Positions 9,452-19,345 of a stretch of 64,000 nt of DNA are shown one piece after another. Location of the stretch: NCBI RefSeq assembly GCF_004022705.2, contig NZ_RZOY02000002.1, forward strand, positions 659,758 through 723,757. The letters are read 5' to 3'. Source of the stretch: Mesorhizobium sp. M2D.F.Ca.ET.226.01.1.1. Its GTDB lineage: Bacteria; Pseudomonadota; Alphaproteobacteria; Rhizobiales; Rhizobiaceae. How positions within the stretch are numbered: position 1 is the first letter of the stretch; each line of letters opens with the position of its first letter. The notes under the pieces are model-generated. The model had not been told where the DNA came from and did no database searches. It was given only the letters and a program-made list of their open reading frames with translations. Position numbers and translations under genes: made by a program.

Positions 9452-10806
9452 GAAAGCCCGTCCCAGAACATAACGCTGACGCCGACACTCGAGCTCTCGT
9501 TCCAGCAATCTCGTCTTTGAGGGCTGCGGCCAAGCGAATTGACACGCGTGCGGTGCGCGGTCGGATCACGCGGGCTATCGGCACACTGGTTCATGCCGTC
9601 TTGCCAGACACTCGTATTGGGGAACTTTGCCTCCTAGAGGACCCGCGAACCGGGCTGTCGCTCGAGGCCGAGGTGATCGGCCTGTCGGGTGATGGTGTAT
9701 TGCTGACACCGATCGGGGACTTGGTGGGCCTATCCAGCCGCGCAGAGGTCGTGGCCACTGGCCGAATGCGTGAGGTGCCCGTCGGCGGCGATTTGCTCGG
9801 TCGCGTGATCGACAGTCGTTGCCGCCCATTGGACGGCAAAGGCGAAATCAAGACCGTCGAAACTCGGCCCCTGCATGGCAGAGCCCCCAATCCGATGACG
9901 AGGCGCATGATTGAGCGGCCATTCCCGCTTGGGGTCCGTGTCCTCGATGGTCTGCTGACGTGCGGCGAGGGCCAGCGGATCGGGATTTATGGCGAGCCAG
10001 GTGGTGGCAAGTCGACGCTGTTGTCACAGATCGTAAAGGGTGCCGCCGCTGACGTCGTCATAGTGGCGCTCATAGGCGAACGTGGACGGGAAGTTCGTGA
10101 ATTCATCGAAAGGAATCTTGGTGAAGAGGGCCTTCTCCGTACGGTCGTCGTGGTTGAAACATCCGACCGCTCGGCGGTAGAGCGTGCGCAATGCGCTCCA
10201 ATGGCGACTGCGCTCGCGGAATATTTCCGCGATCAAGGCCTACGCGTTGCTCTCATGCTGGATTCGCTGACGCGCTTCTGCCGCGCTATGCGCGAAATAG
10301 GCCTTGCTGCGGGTGAGCCGCCGACGCGACGGGGCTTTCCTCCTTCCGTTTTTGGCATGCTGCCAGGCCTGCTCGAGCGCGCCGGCATGGGTGAGCGGGG
10401 CTCAATCACGGCCTTCTATACGGTGCTTGTAGAGGGTGATGGCACGGGTGATCCAATCGCCGAGGAATCGCGTGGTATTCTCGATGGCCATGTCATCCTC
10501 TCACGCGCTATTGCGGCGCGATCGCATTTCCCCGCTATTGATGTGCTGCAGAGTCGCAGCCGCGTCATGGATGCAGTCGTTTCGGGGACACATCGCAAGG
10601 CAGCATCCATTTTCCGCGAGCTCCTGTCGCGCTATGCCGAGACCGAGTTCTTGATCAATGTTGGCGAATACAAGCCAGGTGGAGATCCCCTGACTGACCG
10701 GGCTGTCGCGTCAATCGACGAACTGAGGGAGTTTCTGCGCCAGAGCGAAGATGACGCGTCAGATTTCGAGGAGACGGTCGCATGGATGTCGCGTCTGACC
10801 GCGTAA
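9448..10806 (+). CDS. rhcN: RhcN, type III secretion ATPase, SctN
   Basis: 452 residues, normal length for the FliI/SctN family. Walker A GEPGGGKST at residues 182-190, then VVIVALIGERGREVREFIE, Walker B VALMLDSLTR, and the T3SS-specific RRGFPPSVFGMLPGLLERAG and YTVLVEGDGTGDPIAEESRGILDGHV. Powers substrate unfolding and chaperone release at the cytoplasmic face. It starts inside the end of rhcL and overlaps the next gene by 25 bases. Every catalytic element I can check is intact. Confidence 0.97.
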   Translation: MRKPVPEHNADADTRALVPAISSLRAAAKRIDTRAVRGRITRAIGTLVHAVLPDTRIGELCLLEDPRTGLSLEAEVIGLSGDGVLLTPIGDLVGLSSRAEVVATGRMREVPVGGDLLGRVIDSRCRPLDGKGEIKTVETRPLHGRAPNPMTRRMIERPFPLGVRVLDGLLTCGEGQRIGIYGEPGGGKSTLLSQIVKGAAADVVIVALIGERGREVREFIERNLGEEGLLRTVVVVETSDRSAVERAQCAPMATALAEYFRDQGLRVALMLDSLTRFCRAMREIGLAAGEPPTRRGFPPSVFGMLPGLLERAGMGERGSITAFYTVLVEGDGTGDPIAEESRGILDGHVILSRAIAARSHFPAIDVLQSRSRVMDAVVSGTHRKAASIFRELLSRYAETEFLINVGEYKPGGDPLTDRAVASIDELREFLRQSEDDASDFEETVAWMSRLTA

Positions 10807-11294
10807 ACTGGATTCAGTCTTCGAGGTTACGGCTTCTGAAGGAAATGCAAGAGCGTCGTGCCCTTGGCGAGCTGTCCAAGAAGGAAGCCCAGCGCGATGT
10901 GGCCGCCTCAGCCGTACAAAATGCCTCTAGGGAGCTTGCAATGATACAGCAACATTGTTCAAGAAAAGAAGCAGCGCTCTATCAGCATCTGATGTCACTC
11001 GACAACTTGTCTAGCGCAGCGCTCGACCGTCACCGCCTTCACACTGAACAACTTGCCGCTGAGATCAATTCCAGACGGCAGATGCTTGATGATACCCAAA
11101 TCGCTCAAGAGGAGGCTGAGATGGCGGCGTCCAGGACGAGGGAGCTATGGGTCATATGTTCGGCGGCAAGGGACAAATGGCAACAAATCGAGGACGACGT
11201 GCGGCGCGCCGTCGAGACTCATTCGGAGGCCGCAGCCGAGATCGAGGCCGACGATGAGATACTGCTGAAATATGCGAGGGGGTCGCTTGCCTAA
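10782..11294 (+). CDS. Y4yJ-type T3SS stalk protein (SctO/FliJ-like)
   Basis: 170 residues. Almost entirely alpha-helical and charged (RLRLLKEMQERRALGELSKKEA, HRLHTEQLAAEINSRRQML, WQQIEDDVRRAVETHSEAAAE), as expected for the SctO coiled-coil stalk that inserts into the SctN hexamer. Position directly after rhcN matches y4yJ in other rhizobial clusters. The ATG at 10782 lies 25 bases inside rhcN. Confidence 0.84.
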   Translation: MDVASDRVNWIQSSRLRLLKEMQERRALGELSKKEAQRDVAASAVQNASRELAMIQQHCSRKEAALYQHLMSLDNLSSAALDRHRLHTEQLAAEINSRRQMLDDTQIAQEEAEMAASRTRELWVICSAARDKWQQIEDDVRRAVETHSEAAAEIEADDEILLKYARGSLA

Positions 11295-11347
11295 ATGCCG
11301 CGCAACCGGATCCGACGGTCGCAAGAGGTCGTCCGAATGACACGACC

Positions 11348-12412
11348 GTGCAGTCTTTGATAGGCGCTGCGGTCACACCCGCCATGTTCGAACCAGTTCT
11401 GAAACTGTCCCACACGGTTGTCTCGTGGCTCAATGATACAGCAGCGCCGCGCACGCCGTTTCAAAGCCGGATCAACGAGGTGCCGCTATCGGTGCGAACG
11501 GCAGGGCTTGTCTGGCAGCAGGAACCTGCTGCCATTCCGATGCTTGACTGCGTCTGGAGAGTGGGAGCCGAAACGGTCATCTTGTCACTGTCGCGCCCGC
11601 TCGTAGAGGAGTTCATCACGACAGTGCAGAACGGCTTGGCCTTCCCTTCCGAGCCAACTGCTTCGCTAATTCTCGAACTCGCTCTGGAGCCGCTTGTCAC
11701 TCGACTGGAGGAGACGACGCGTCTGAACGTGCAACTCGTGCGGGTATGCGAAGCCACGATGCTGGCTCCTCATCTTGAACTCGACATCATTTTCGGCGCG
11801 GTCAAGGGCAAGGGCCGTCTATTCCTGTTCACGCCACTTGACGGCTTAGTACCGCCTGCGTTTCGCGCGCTAGGCGAACTGCTTGCCCAGTTGCCGCGGC
11901 AGCTGGGCGGGCTGCCTCCAGAGCTCCCGCTCATTGTTGCAGGAGAGGTCGGCACGCTTCGCCTTCCTGCGGCGCTTCTTCGAAGCGCATGTGTCGGTGA
12001 TGCATTGTTGCCCGATATTGCGCCGTTCGGCCGCGGCCAGATCACCCTAGCTGTCGGCCAGTTGTGCGCCGAGGCGGATCTTGACGGCGATGAATTAATC
12101 TTGCGGGGGCCTTTCCGCCCGCGACCGTGTCCTTTGGAGAGTGCGCATATGACACAACCCGGATCGCAACTGGAGCTTACTAAGGATCTCGACGATGTCG
12201 AGATCGTGCTTGTCTTTGAATGCGGCCGCTGGCCTATTTCTCTTGGGGAATTAAGAAGTGCCGGCGAAGGGCATATTTTTGAACTTGGATGGCCGATCGA
12301 CGGCCCGGTCGACATAGTGGCCAATGGTCAGCGTATCGGGCGTGGCGACATTGTCCGCATCGGAGAAGAGCTGGGCATCAGGCTCCGTGGCGGGTTTGCA
12401 TGCAATGAGTGA
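11348..12412 (+). CDS. rhcQ: RhcQ, C-ring/sorting-platform protein, SctQ
   Basis: 354 residues from a GTG at 11348; the first in-frame ATG is at 11384, twelve codons later, and either may be used. The long N-terminal half is poorly conserved. The C-terminal ~80 residues form the SpoA/FliN domain (TKDLDDVEIVLVFECGRWPISL, GHIFELGWPIDGPVDIVANG, GRGDIVRIGEELGIRL). It is therefore a full-length, unsplit SctQ. The last codons overlap the rhcR start (ATG at 12405) by 8 bases. Confidence 0.92.
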   Translation: MQSLIGAAVTPAMFEPVLKLSHTVVSWLNDTAAPRTPFQSRINEVPLSVRTAGLVWQQEPAAIPMLDCVWRVGAETVILSLSRPLVEEFITTVQNGLAFPSEPTASLILELALEPLVTRLEETTRLNVQLVRVCEATMLAPHLELDIIFGAVKGKGRLFLFTPLDGLVPPAFRALGELLAQLPRQLGGLPPELPLIVAGEVGTLRLPAALLRSACVGDALLPDIAPFGRGQITLAVGQLCAEADLDGDELILRGPFRPRPCPLESAHMTQPGSQLELTKDLDDVEIVLVFECGRWPISLGELRSAGEGHIFELGWPIDGPVDIVANGQRIGRGDIVRIGEELGIRLRGGFACNE

Positions 12413-13070
12413 AGCTCAGCCGACAATCCTGGCGCTTCTTGCGGTTACCGCCGGACTCGGTCTGCTGGTTTTAGCAGTTGCCACGACAACGGCCTTTGTA
12501 AAGGTATCAATTGTTCTTTTCCTCGTCCGCAATGCGCTCGGGACCCAGACCATACCACCCAATGTGGTGCTGTACGCCGCGGCGATGATCCTCACTATGT
12601 TCGTTAGTGCGCCCGTTGCTGAGCAGACCTATGACCGCATGTCGGATCCCAAGCTCCACTATCAGACATTCGACGACTGGGTAAGCGCCGCTAAAGCCGG
12701 AAGTGAGCCCTTGCGCGAGCATCTCAAGAAATTCACAAATGAAGAGCAGCGGCGATTTTTCCTATCTTCGACAGAAAAGGTCTGGCCAGAGGAAATGCAC
12801 GCTGCAGCCACGCCTGATGACTTTGCAATACTTGTACCATCTTTCTTGCTATCAGAATTGAAGCGCGGATTTGAGATAGGATTTCTACTTTATCTGCCTT
12901 TTATTGTTATAGATCTGATAGTGACAACTATCTTGATGGCAATGGGTATGTCGATGGTCTCACCAACTGTTATATCTGTCCCGTTCAAGATCTTCTTGTT
13001 TGTTGCCATTGATGGTTGGTCAAAATTGATGCATGGGCTTGTGCTGAGTTATACGTTACCGGGAGGCTGA
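12405..13070 (+). CDS. rhcR: RhcR, export apparatus membrane protein, SctR
   Basis: 221 residues from the ATG at 12405 (MSEAQPTILALL), which removes a 27-codon non-homologous extension of the open frame. SctR/FliP hallmarks: FVKVSIVLFLVRNALGTQTIPPN, VLYAAAMILTMFVSAPV, then a cytoplasmic/periplasmic insert, LVPSFLLSELKRGFEIGFLLYLPFIVIDLIV and MGMSMVSP. About four membrane segments. With RhcS and RhcT it forms the export gate core. Confidence 0.95.
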   Translation: MSEAQPTILALLAVTAGLGLLVLAVATTTAFVKVSIVLFLVRNALGTQTIPPNVVLYAAAMILTMFVSAPVAEQTYDRMSDPKLHYQTFDDWVSAAKAGSEPLREHLKKFTNEEQRRFFLSSTEKVWPEEMHAAATPDDFAILVPSFLLSELKRGFEIGFLLYLPFIVIDLIVTTILMAMGMSMVSPTVISVPFKIFLFVAIDGWSKLMHGLVLSYTLPGG

Positions 13071-13099
13071 TCATCACTGAATCCAGCATCATTACTCTT

Positions 13100-13348
13100 A
13101 TGAGCCAATCACTGGTGGTTTTCATGATCTGGATTCTACCGCCGCTCATTGCATCAGTGGTTGTCGGCCTCGTCATCGGCATCCTCCAGGCGGCGACGCA
13201 GATCCAGGATGAAAGCTTGCCGCTCACCGTGAAGCTTCTGGTCGTTGTCGCGGTGATTGGGCTGTTTGCTCCTGTGCTAAGCGCCCCGCTCATAGAGCTA
13301 GCCGATCAGATCTTCACCGAGTTTCCCGCAATGACACTTAGCTACTAG
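13100..13348 (+). CDS. rhcS: RhcS, export apparatus membrane protein, SctS
   Basis: 82 residues from the ATG at 13100. Two transmembrane segments, with [25 protein letters not shown] and [19 protein letters not shown] typical of SctS/FliQ. Family members are usually 86-92 residues, and the upstream in-frame residues LIITESSIITL also look SctS-like, so translation may start at a non-ATG codon near 13067, overlapping the rhcR stop. The end is 8 bases before rhcT. Confidence 0.93.
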   Translation: MSQSLVVFMIWILPPLIASVVVGLVIGILQAATQIQDESLPLTVKLLVVVAVIGLFAPVLSAPLIELADQIFTEFPAMTLSY

Positions 13349-13356
13349 TCCGCCCC

Positions 13357-14175
13357 ATGGACGCGCCATCGGCCGATATTCAAATTCTGATCCAGACGGC
13401 TCTCGAACTCGTCGTTGCGGCAGGTCTTGGGGCAGCCCGCGCGATGGGCATCATGCTGATCTTTCCCGTATTCACACGCTCGCAGATCAGTGGGCTGATC
13501 CGGGGCTGTTTGGCTGTTGGCTTCGCACTACCATGCCTGGCACACGTCAGCGGCGGATTGCCGGCGCTGGATCCTGATACGCGCCTGATCCAGCTAACCC
13601 TGCTCGGATTCAAGGAAGTTTTTGTCGGTGTACTCCTTGGCACTTTTCTTGGCATTCCGCTTTGGGGCCTTCAGGCTGCCGGGGAGCTTATCGACAACCA
13701 ACGCGGCATCAGCAGCCCGACCGCTTCGGCCGATCCCGCGACGAACAGTCAGGCTTCCGCGATGGGCGTTTTTCTGGGGATCACTGCGATTGCCATATTC
13801 GTCGGATCAGGAGGCCTGGAAACTTTGATCAGTGTCCTGTACCGCAGCTACTTGATCTGGCCGGTGTATCAGTTTCACCCGACACTGAGTGGGCCAGGAG
13901 CAATGGAGTTGTTGGGGCTTCTCGACAGCATAATGCGCACGGCATTATTGGTATCGGGGCCTGTCGTGTTCTTCCTGATACTGATTGATATATCGATGAT
14001 GCTGCTGCGTCGCTTTGCCCCGCAATTTAAGGCGAGCCAACTGTCTCCGGCAATCAAGAACATTGTCTTTCCAGTTCTCATGGTCACCTACGCTGCCTAT
14101 CTGGTGGAGAGCATGAAACTGGAGGTCACACGTGCCAACGGCGTGCTGGAGTGGTTCGACAAATTGCTGCCATGA
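13357..14175 (+). CDS. rhcT: RhcT, export apparatus membrane protein, SctT
   Basis: 272 residues, SctT/FliR family with about six membrane spans. Recognisable blocks are [43 protein letters not shown], the conserved NQRG turn following it, and [22 protein letters not shown] near the C-terminus. Overlaps rhcU by 4 bases (ATGA), so coupled translation is likely. Confidence 0.95.
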   Translation: MDAPSADIQILIQTALELVVAAGLGAARAMGIMLIFPVFTRSQISGLIRGCLAVGFALPCLAHVSGGLPALDPDTRLIQLTLLGFKEVFVGVLLGTFLGIPLWGLQAAGELIDNQRGISSPTASADPATNSQASAMGVFLGITAIAIFVGSGGLETLISVLYRSYLIWPVYQFHPTLSGPGAMELLGLLDSIMRTALLVSGPVVFFLILIDISMMLLRRFAPQFKASQLSPAIKNIVFPVLMVTYAAYLVESMKLEVTRANGVLEWFDKLLP

Positions 14176-15209
14176 GCGACACAAGTGAAGAGAAGACACA
14201 CGCCGCCAGCCCGAAGAAGTTAAGTGAAGCGCGCAAAAAAGGACAGCTGCCACGTAGCTCCGATTTCGTCCGCGCGGTCGGGACTTGCGCTGGGCTCGGC
14301 TACCTTTGGCTAAGAGGCAGCGTGATCGAGGACAAATGCCGGGAAGCGCTCCTATTAGCCACCAAGTTGCAGAGCCTACCTTTCGATACCGCGGTGCCGC
14401 AGGCATTGGTTGTGCTCGTCCAACTCACAGTCGCGGCTGTTGGCCCGCTGCTTGGAACCCTTGTCGCCGCGGTGATTTTGGCCAGCCTGCTAGCCAATGG
14501 TGGATTTGTCTTCTCTCTGGAGCCGATGAAGCTCAGCTTTAAGAAAATTGACCCCTTTGAAGGGCTGAAGCGCTTGGGGTCTGCTCGTTCCATGGTCGAA
14601 GTCTGCAAGACCATGTTCAAGGTATTGGTTCTCAGCGCAACCTTTTCCATTGTCCTTCTCGGGATGTGGAAGACAATGGTCCCTCTGCCGATCTGCGGCA
14701 TGGGCTGTGTTGGCCTCATCTTTATGGAGACAAAATTGCTGATGGGAATTGGCGCCGGCGCACTGCTGGTCGGCGGACTGATCGATCTTCTGCTCCAGCG
14801 CGCGTTGTATCTGCGCGAAATGCGCATGACCAATACCGAAGTGACGCGCGAGTCGAAGGATCAGCAAGGAGCGCCAGAGTTGAAAGGTGAACAGCGTCGC
14901 ATCCGCGAGGAGGCGGCCGACGAGCCTGCGCTTGGCGTGCATCGCGCCACGCTGGTCTTAACAGGAAGGGCGGTCCTGATCGGTCTGCGTTACGTTCGCG
15001 GTGAAACCGGGGTGCCGTTCTTAGTTTGCCGTGCCGAAGGTGAGCGCGTTTCACATGTGTTGAGCGAGGCGCGGGCACTACGCCTGACGATCGTCCATGA
15101 CCATGTCTTAGCGCGTCAGCTGATAGGCACTACAAAACTCGGCCACGCGGTTCCTATGCAATATTTCCAGCCTGTCGCGAAAGCATTCTTTGCCGCAGGC
15201 TTGGCCTAG
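14172..15209 (+). CDS. rhcU: RhcU, export switch protein, SctU, lacking the NPTH autocleavage motif
   Basis: 345 residues from the ATG at 14172 ([20 protein letters not shown]), which overlaps the rhcT stop. Four N-terminal membrane segments and a cytoplasmic domain, as in SctU/FlhB. In the family, autocleavage at Asn-Pro-Thr-His between two beta strands switches substrate class. Here the equivalent stretch reads [21 protein letters not shown], with TGRA in place of NPTH; the flanking strand and the YVRGET motif are retained. The frame is intact, so this is a genuine substitution, not a frameshift effect. The region before it ([20 protein letters not shown]) is the normal SctU linker with D-P-x-hK changed to A-P-E-hK. 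Last gene of the operon. Confidence 0.92.
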   Translation: MSDTSEEKTHAASPKKLSEARKKGQLPRSSDFVRAVGTCAGLGYLWLRGSVIEDKCREALLLATKLQSLPFDTAVPQALVVLVQLTVAAVGPLLGTLVAAVILASLLANGGFVFSLEPMKLSFKKIDPFEGLKRLGSARSMVEVCKTMFKVLVLSATFSIVLLGMWKTMVPLPICGMGCVGLIFMETKLLMGIGAGALLVGGLIDLLLQRALYLREMRMTNTEVTRESKDQQGAPELKGEQRRIREEAADEPALGVHRATLVLTGRAVLIGLRYVRGETGVPFLVCRAEGERVSHVLSEARALRLTIVHDHVLARQLIGTTKLGHAVPMQYFQPVAKAFFAAGLA

Positions 15210-15480
15210 TCATTGGAAGTCCACGACTGCCCAGTTCAAAACTGACCTGGCTCCATGCTAGTGGCAAATGTCGGCTGGCCATCCGTGCCCCAGTGTCTCT
15301 GTCAGGCCAACCGCGCAACCGCGGGCCTGGGGCAATCACTCCCCTCGGATCTGCCACCCAGCAACTACGGCAAGTCCTCCGGGCATGACCTTGCAGCCTC
15401 TGCTGGCCGGTGCGTGGCGCAGTCCGAGGTTTTGAGGCCGGCAGTGCGGATTTGATTGGTGCAGCCGTTGGAATGCCCTC

Positions 15481-15530
15481 GTCAGCTAGTCGTCAACTAA
15501 GCGCCCTATGTTGAACAGCCGTGCTAACTT
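15481..15530 (+). promoter_or_regulatory. tts box upstream of nopP
   Basis: GTCAGCTAGTCGTCAACTAA then GCGCCCT and a degenerate second half ending GAGCTCGG. It lies 36-85 bases before the nopP ATG. The 270-base stretch 15210-15480 ahead of it shows nothing else I can name. Confidence 0.8.
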
Positions 15531-15565
15531 GAGCTCGGTTGCGAAACATAGGAGTACGAATCGTC

Positions 15566-16369
15566 ATGTATGGTCGAATTGGTGGCTCATCCGATAGTTA
15601 CCGCGCGCATAATGCCGGCGAGCAATCGGATGCAGGAAGCGAAGGGTTCGCGGACACATTTGCCCGAATGCACTTATCCGGATCGGAAGGTAGCGGCGCC
15701 TCATCATCGGCGGCTCCCCAAGCATACTCCCTCAATTCCCGACCTCCTGTGGTGGAGATCAACAGGACTTCCTTCAGGAGACAGGTGAGGCAATTTCATG
15801 GTGATGAAATCACGCACATCGCCGACAATCCTCAAGAGTATTCGGAGTTCGTATCGTCACGAGCCAGGCGCACCGCGGACGTTGCTCAGCAATATGGCAT
15901 CCGTCGAGATACGGAGCACGCGCGATATTTCAGTTACCAATTGGGAGACCGGAGTGCCGGACTGCTGAGAATGGAAGGCGGATTCAGCATGAACGAGTTC
16001 GAATCGGAAAGTTGGCGGGAACAATTTCCTGGTCGAACTGAGGTCACTTCCATAGTGGATCTTCAAGTCGCCCATCCGCTCGTCGAAAATGCGGGCGATA
16101 TTCTGCTGGAGCATCAACTTCGGATAGACGGCGACCGACCGTTGCTGAATTGGCGTGCGGCTAATCCGGAAGCACAAGCGCGCGCGCAGACGATGGGGTT
16201 TGTTGAAGTGGATCATGGCGACCTGGTGCTTGACCCTACGCAGCATCCCGACAAATGGACGAAGAACAGTGCCGGTGAGTGGCAGCGTGCAGGCAAACCT
16301 CCACTCTATCTCCACAAAACCGAGGATAGCGACAGCAGCGATAGCGGGTCCGACGACGATTTCATGTGA
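15566..16369 (+). CDS. nopP: NopP-type type III effector
   Basis: 267 residues from the ATG at 15566, which has AGGAG about 12 bases upstream; an extended frame to 15539 is not needed. The N-terminus MYGRIGGSSDSYRAH is followed by a Ser/Ala-rich disordered stretch typical of T3 secretion signals. The body (ARYFSYQLGDRSAGLLRMEGG, VTSIVDLQVAHPLVENAGDIL, GFVEVDHGDLVLDP) resembles NopP, which some rhizobia deliver into root cells and which has an acyltransferase-like fold. The C-terminus is an acidic serine run (EDSDSSDSGSDDDF). A tts box directly upstream supports its role as a secreted effector. The name is from remembered family resemblance, so moderately sure. Confidence 0.7.
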   Translation: MYGRIGGSSDSYRAHNAGEQSDAGSEGFADTFARMHLSGSEGSGASSSAAPQAYSLNSRPPVVEINRTSFRRQVRQFHGDEITHIADNPQEYSEFVSSRARRTADVAQQYGIRRDTEHARYFSYQLGDRSAGLLRMEGGFSMNEFESESWREQFPGRTEVTSIVDLQVAHPLVENAGDILLEHQLRIDGDRPLLNWRAANPEAQARAQTMGFVEVDHGDLVLDPTQHPDKWTKNSAGEWQRAGKPPLYLHKTEDSDSSDSGSDDDFM

Positions 16370-16387
16370 TTTGTCGACCCGCCGCCG

Positions 16388-16417
16388 AGCCTTGCAACTG
16401 GTGACGGTTGCAAGGCT
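16388..16417 (+). terminator. Stem-loop after nopP
   Basis: Perfect 11-base inverted repeat AGCCTTGCAAC / GTTGCAAGGCT with an 8-base loop, 18 bases after the nopP stop. There is no strong T-run after it, so it may end or protect the nopP transcript. The region 16418-16894 holds no gene I recognise. Confidence 0.55.
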
Positions 16418-16894
16418 GTTGGCAGTGAATGCTAATTGTCCGGCGACAGCCCCGCCTTAGCGCCAGCGCCGCCGAGCAATCCAGCCCATCTCCCAGACAA
16501 TAAACTGCGGATGCGCATCGTGGGTGCTTGCGAGCGGATTGTATTCGGGCCGGAACTCCGCCTCTTGGAACCGAGCTCTCCCGAATCCAATTTTCTCCAC
16601 CACACCGTTGGGTCGTTGCGATGCGCCGATCCCGATCGGATCGGCTATGCCTGCTCCGCGCTCGCAGGAAGACCTTCCGCCTCGATCTTGGCGGCGCGAT
16701 CTCGGCGATAAGTTGGATGGGAGGCAAGATACGCCGCCACGTCAACAGCCGGTAACGCGACATCGCAAATCGGCCCTGACGGTAGCCGATCGACTCCAAT
16801 CGCCGGACCGCAACTCGCGCAGCGGCATTCGCGGTTTGGCCAGGAGAAATGCTCGCTGACTCACAGCGTGGCCGGCCGCATTCTGAGTGCCCTG

Positions 16895-19345
16895 TCATGC
16901 AGCCTGCGCCGACGGGAGCTCGGCACGCGAATGGCGTGGTTGGCGGCCAAGCCCTGAGGTCAACAAGGACTTACAGAAAGCGGGGGTGAGTTTGCCGCGA
17001 TGAATTATGACCTTCTCGCGACCGGACCTAGCATCGGCTTCCTCTCGCTCTCGATTGTAGCCGCGCTGTTCGTTGGATTTAACGTGGCAAGCGGTGAATT
17101 CGGAATCAGCCAGCCCTTCCAAGTTTCTGGCCATGACGGGGCGACTCGTGTGGATGTGCACCCACATCGGGCTCGGCATCGCACCATTGACCAGCATCTT
17201 GGGCTGCAGCTTCATCTCAAACAGCTTTCCTGGCTCGCCACGCAGCGCGACCGGTGCCTCCGGCGGCATCAATTCGTCGGCATTGCACAAATGTTCCAGG
17301 TATTTTTGCGCCGGAAATGCGTAGGTCTTCATGCAATCAGTCGTAATGCCGGCTTTTCCTTCATTCAATGCGTTGGCCTGTCCCAGCACCATGTTCAGCA
17401 ACCCTTTGAGCTGGTCTGTGCGTTCGTGCACTTTGGGTAGCTGGGTGGAGGTGAGTAGCAGGCGTACATTACGCCCCTGCAACCCGGCGAGACAGGTTTG
17501 CATCTCAATGGCCTGGGCTCGCAGGTACTGGGCCACATCGTCCACGACCTTACCGGCCTCCTCAGGCTTCATCTGGCGCACTTGGGAGACGACGCTTTGC
17601 TGACCGGCCAGATCGAACTGCAAAAGTTCGTCCAATCGTTTGAGCCGCTCCGTCAATACCTCCATTGACAACGCGGCGCCCCCGATTGTCGAGCCTGCCC
17701 CCGACGAACTCGCAGCCACCTCTTGCGCTCTCACCTGTGTACTCGCAACTTGATCCGAGCGCGCGAGAACCTTGGCTGCTGGCACTGTGCCGGCGTTCGC
17801 AGCGACTGGTGTTGATGGCTGCCCGGCGGCAGAAGTCCCGGCGCGAGCTGCCGACTTATGCTTTGACTTCCCTTTCCTTCGCGCTGTAGTGCCTTCTGAC
17901 ACTGCAGCCGTACCAGCAGTGCCAGCCGGTATCGCAGCGCCTGCCCTGGCCGGCATCGCAGCGCCCGCCTGGGCCTGTGGCGCCATGATGGCTGACGGCG
18001 GAGACTGCAGGTTCAACAAGTGCATGGCATCGTGCGCAGTGATCCATGCATCGTCCACGATCCGTTCGAACAGTTTCAATGGGAGGCCGGCATCTGGGTA
18101 GGTATGGCTTAGCTTGGTATGCACCTCGTGCAACGCCAATCCAAAATCCGAAAGCCGCTCCATGATTTTTTCTACAACCGCGCAATCATGAGCGTTGAGT
18201 GTTTTGCCATCATCCATTATGCCCTTCGCCAAAGAGAGGGCGCGAAGAGCTTCTTGAGCGGCGCTTGCCATCAGCTGCACCACTCCATTTCGACCGACGA
18301 GGAGTTCCTTCAAATCTGGCTCGAACCTGCTCGCCCGCAGTTCAATCTTGGCCCGCGCAAGACCGATCCGCTCACGGACCAGCCAGATCCTGACACTCAG
18401 TACCGAGCCGGCACGCAGCCGCAGTGCGCACCGCTCGGCTTCCCGCATCACGGGCGTTCCACTGGATAGGCTAGCGGTGGCAGCGCAGGCGGATCGCTGC
18501 CGTTCGGAGCGCCATGCCTTTTTTTCCCACCACTTAATTGCCGCCGTATGGTGGTTCTCCACATTTAAAATCAACAGCTCCTGCCGGTCCGCCTGGGAGT
18601 AGGAGTAGAGTTTATCGACCATACCTGCCGCTTTCTTGGTCTTTTTGTCCAATTTCGTGATCGTCGACAGGCCAAGTTTGTCTACTTCATTCGCGGCGTC
18701 GCACACGATCTGGCAACATCTACGCACCTTGTCGTCTGGCATAATTGTCTGCGCCTCAGCCGCAGGCAGGCTAGCGCGGTACTCCAGAATTGCTGAGGCT
18801 GCATCGACGACCCGACTGATCAGCTCCACCGCCTCCTCGGGGACGTCGGTTTTCCTGGCCGCAGCCTCGCAATCAGTCAGTTGTTGAACAAGACTGTTCA
18901 TTCTGAGCTGTGTCGGACTGATATCTTCATTTGACGATGAGCTGGTGCCTTCCACCTGCGCGGTTGATAGTTGGCTACCGACCGGCGCCATGGCTTCGCC
19001 CTCAGACATGGAGGGAGAACCGCGCCGCCTTGCGGCTGCGCCACGTGGCGCTACGGTTCCGCGTGGTGGCGCAGCGGCTCCACGTCGCGGTGTGTTCAGG
19101 ATTTGATCTTCGCCAATCGAGGCGCCTGGCAGACTTTCGCGGGCATCGCCTGGACCGCGCGCAACTGGAAGGGAGGAGGGCCTCCTATCGGCGTCCCCAG
19201 AGCGCATCTGCTCCACAACGGAATCGAATGACTGTCCACCTTCTCCCGCAGCAAGACTTGATTGCGAAAGGGAACTGCTCGCCCGCCCCGCGCGGCTGGC
19301 TCCAGTTTCAGCCTGCGATTTCCGTGGTCGGCCAATGCCCTTCAT
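16895..19345 (-). CDS. Large candidate type III effector, unrecognised family
   Basis: 816 residues from the ATG at 19345, which has CGGAG 8 bases upstream; the open frame reaches 19411 but without a better site. No Sec signal. The first ~150 residues are Ser/Ala/Gly/Arg-rich and disordered, as in T3 effectors. A helical middle (residues ~160-460) includes MNSLVQQLTDCEAAARKTDVP. A low-complexity hinge of Ala/Pro/Gly repeats (AAMPARAGAAIPAGTAGTAA) and a KRKGKSKHK-like basic patch follow, then a second helical part and an end domain with MWVHIHTSRPVMARNLEGL and KVIIHRGKLTPAFCKSLL. A tts box ~420 bases upstream on the same strand supports secretion. I cannot assign a biochemical activity. Confidence 0.72.
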   Translation of the reverse strand: MKGIGRPRKSQAETGASRAGRASSSLSQSSLAAGEGGQSFDSVVEQMRSGDADRRPSSLPVARGPGDARESLPGASIGEDQILNTPRRGAAAPPRGTVAPRGAAARRRGSPSMSEGEAMAPVGSQLSTAQVEGTSSSSNEDISPTQLRMNSLVQQLTDCEAAARKTDVPEEAVELISRVVDAASAILEYRASLPAAEAQTIMPDDKVRRCCQIVCDAANEVDKLGLSTITKLDKKTKKAAGMVDKLYSYSQADRQELLILNVENHHTAAIKWWEKKAWRSERQRSACAATASLSSGTPVMREAERCALRLRAGSVLSVRIWLVRERIGLARAKIELRASRFEPDLKELLVGRNGVVQLMASAAQEALRALSLAKGIMDDGKTLNAHDCAVVEKIMERLSDFGLALHEVHTKLSHTYPDAGLPLKLFERIVDDAWITAHDAMHLLNLQSPPSAIMAPQAQAGAAMPARAGAAIPAGTAGTAAVSEGTTARRKGKSKHKSAARAGTSAAGQPSTPVAANAGTVPAAKVLARSDQVASTQVRAQEVAASSSGAGSTIGGAALSMEVLTERLKRLDELLQFDLAGQQSVVSQVRQMKPEEAGKVVDDVAQYLRAQAIEMQTCLAGLQGRNVRLLLTSTQLPKVHERTDQLKGLLNMVLGQANALNEGKAGITTDCMKTYAFPAQKYLEHLCNADELMPPEAPVALRGEPGKLFEMKLQPKMLVNGAMPSPMWVHIHTSRPVMARNLEGLADSEFTACHVKSNEQRGYNREREEADARSGREKVIIHRGKLTPAFCKSLLTSGLGRQPRHSRAELPSAQAA

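Noticed and set aside
16362..16898. 178-aa minus-strand frame after nopP
   Set aside because: No motif and arginine-rich composition typical of a non-coding high-GC frame.
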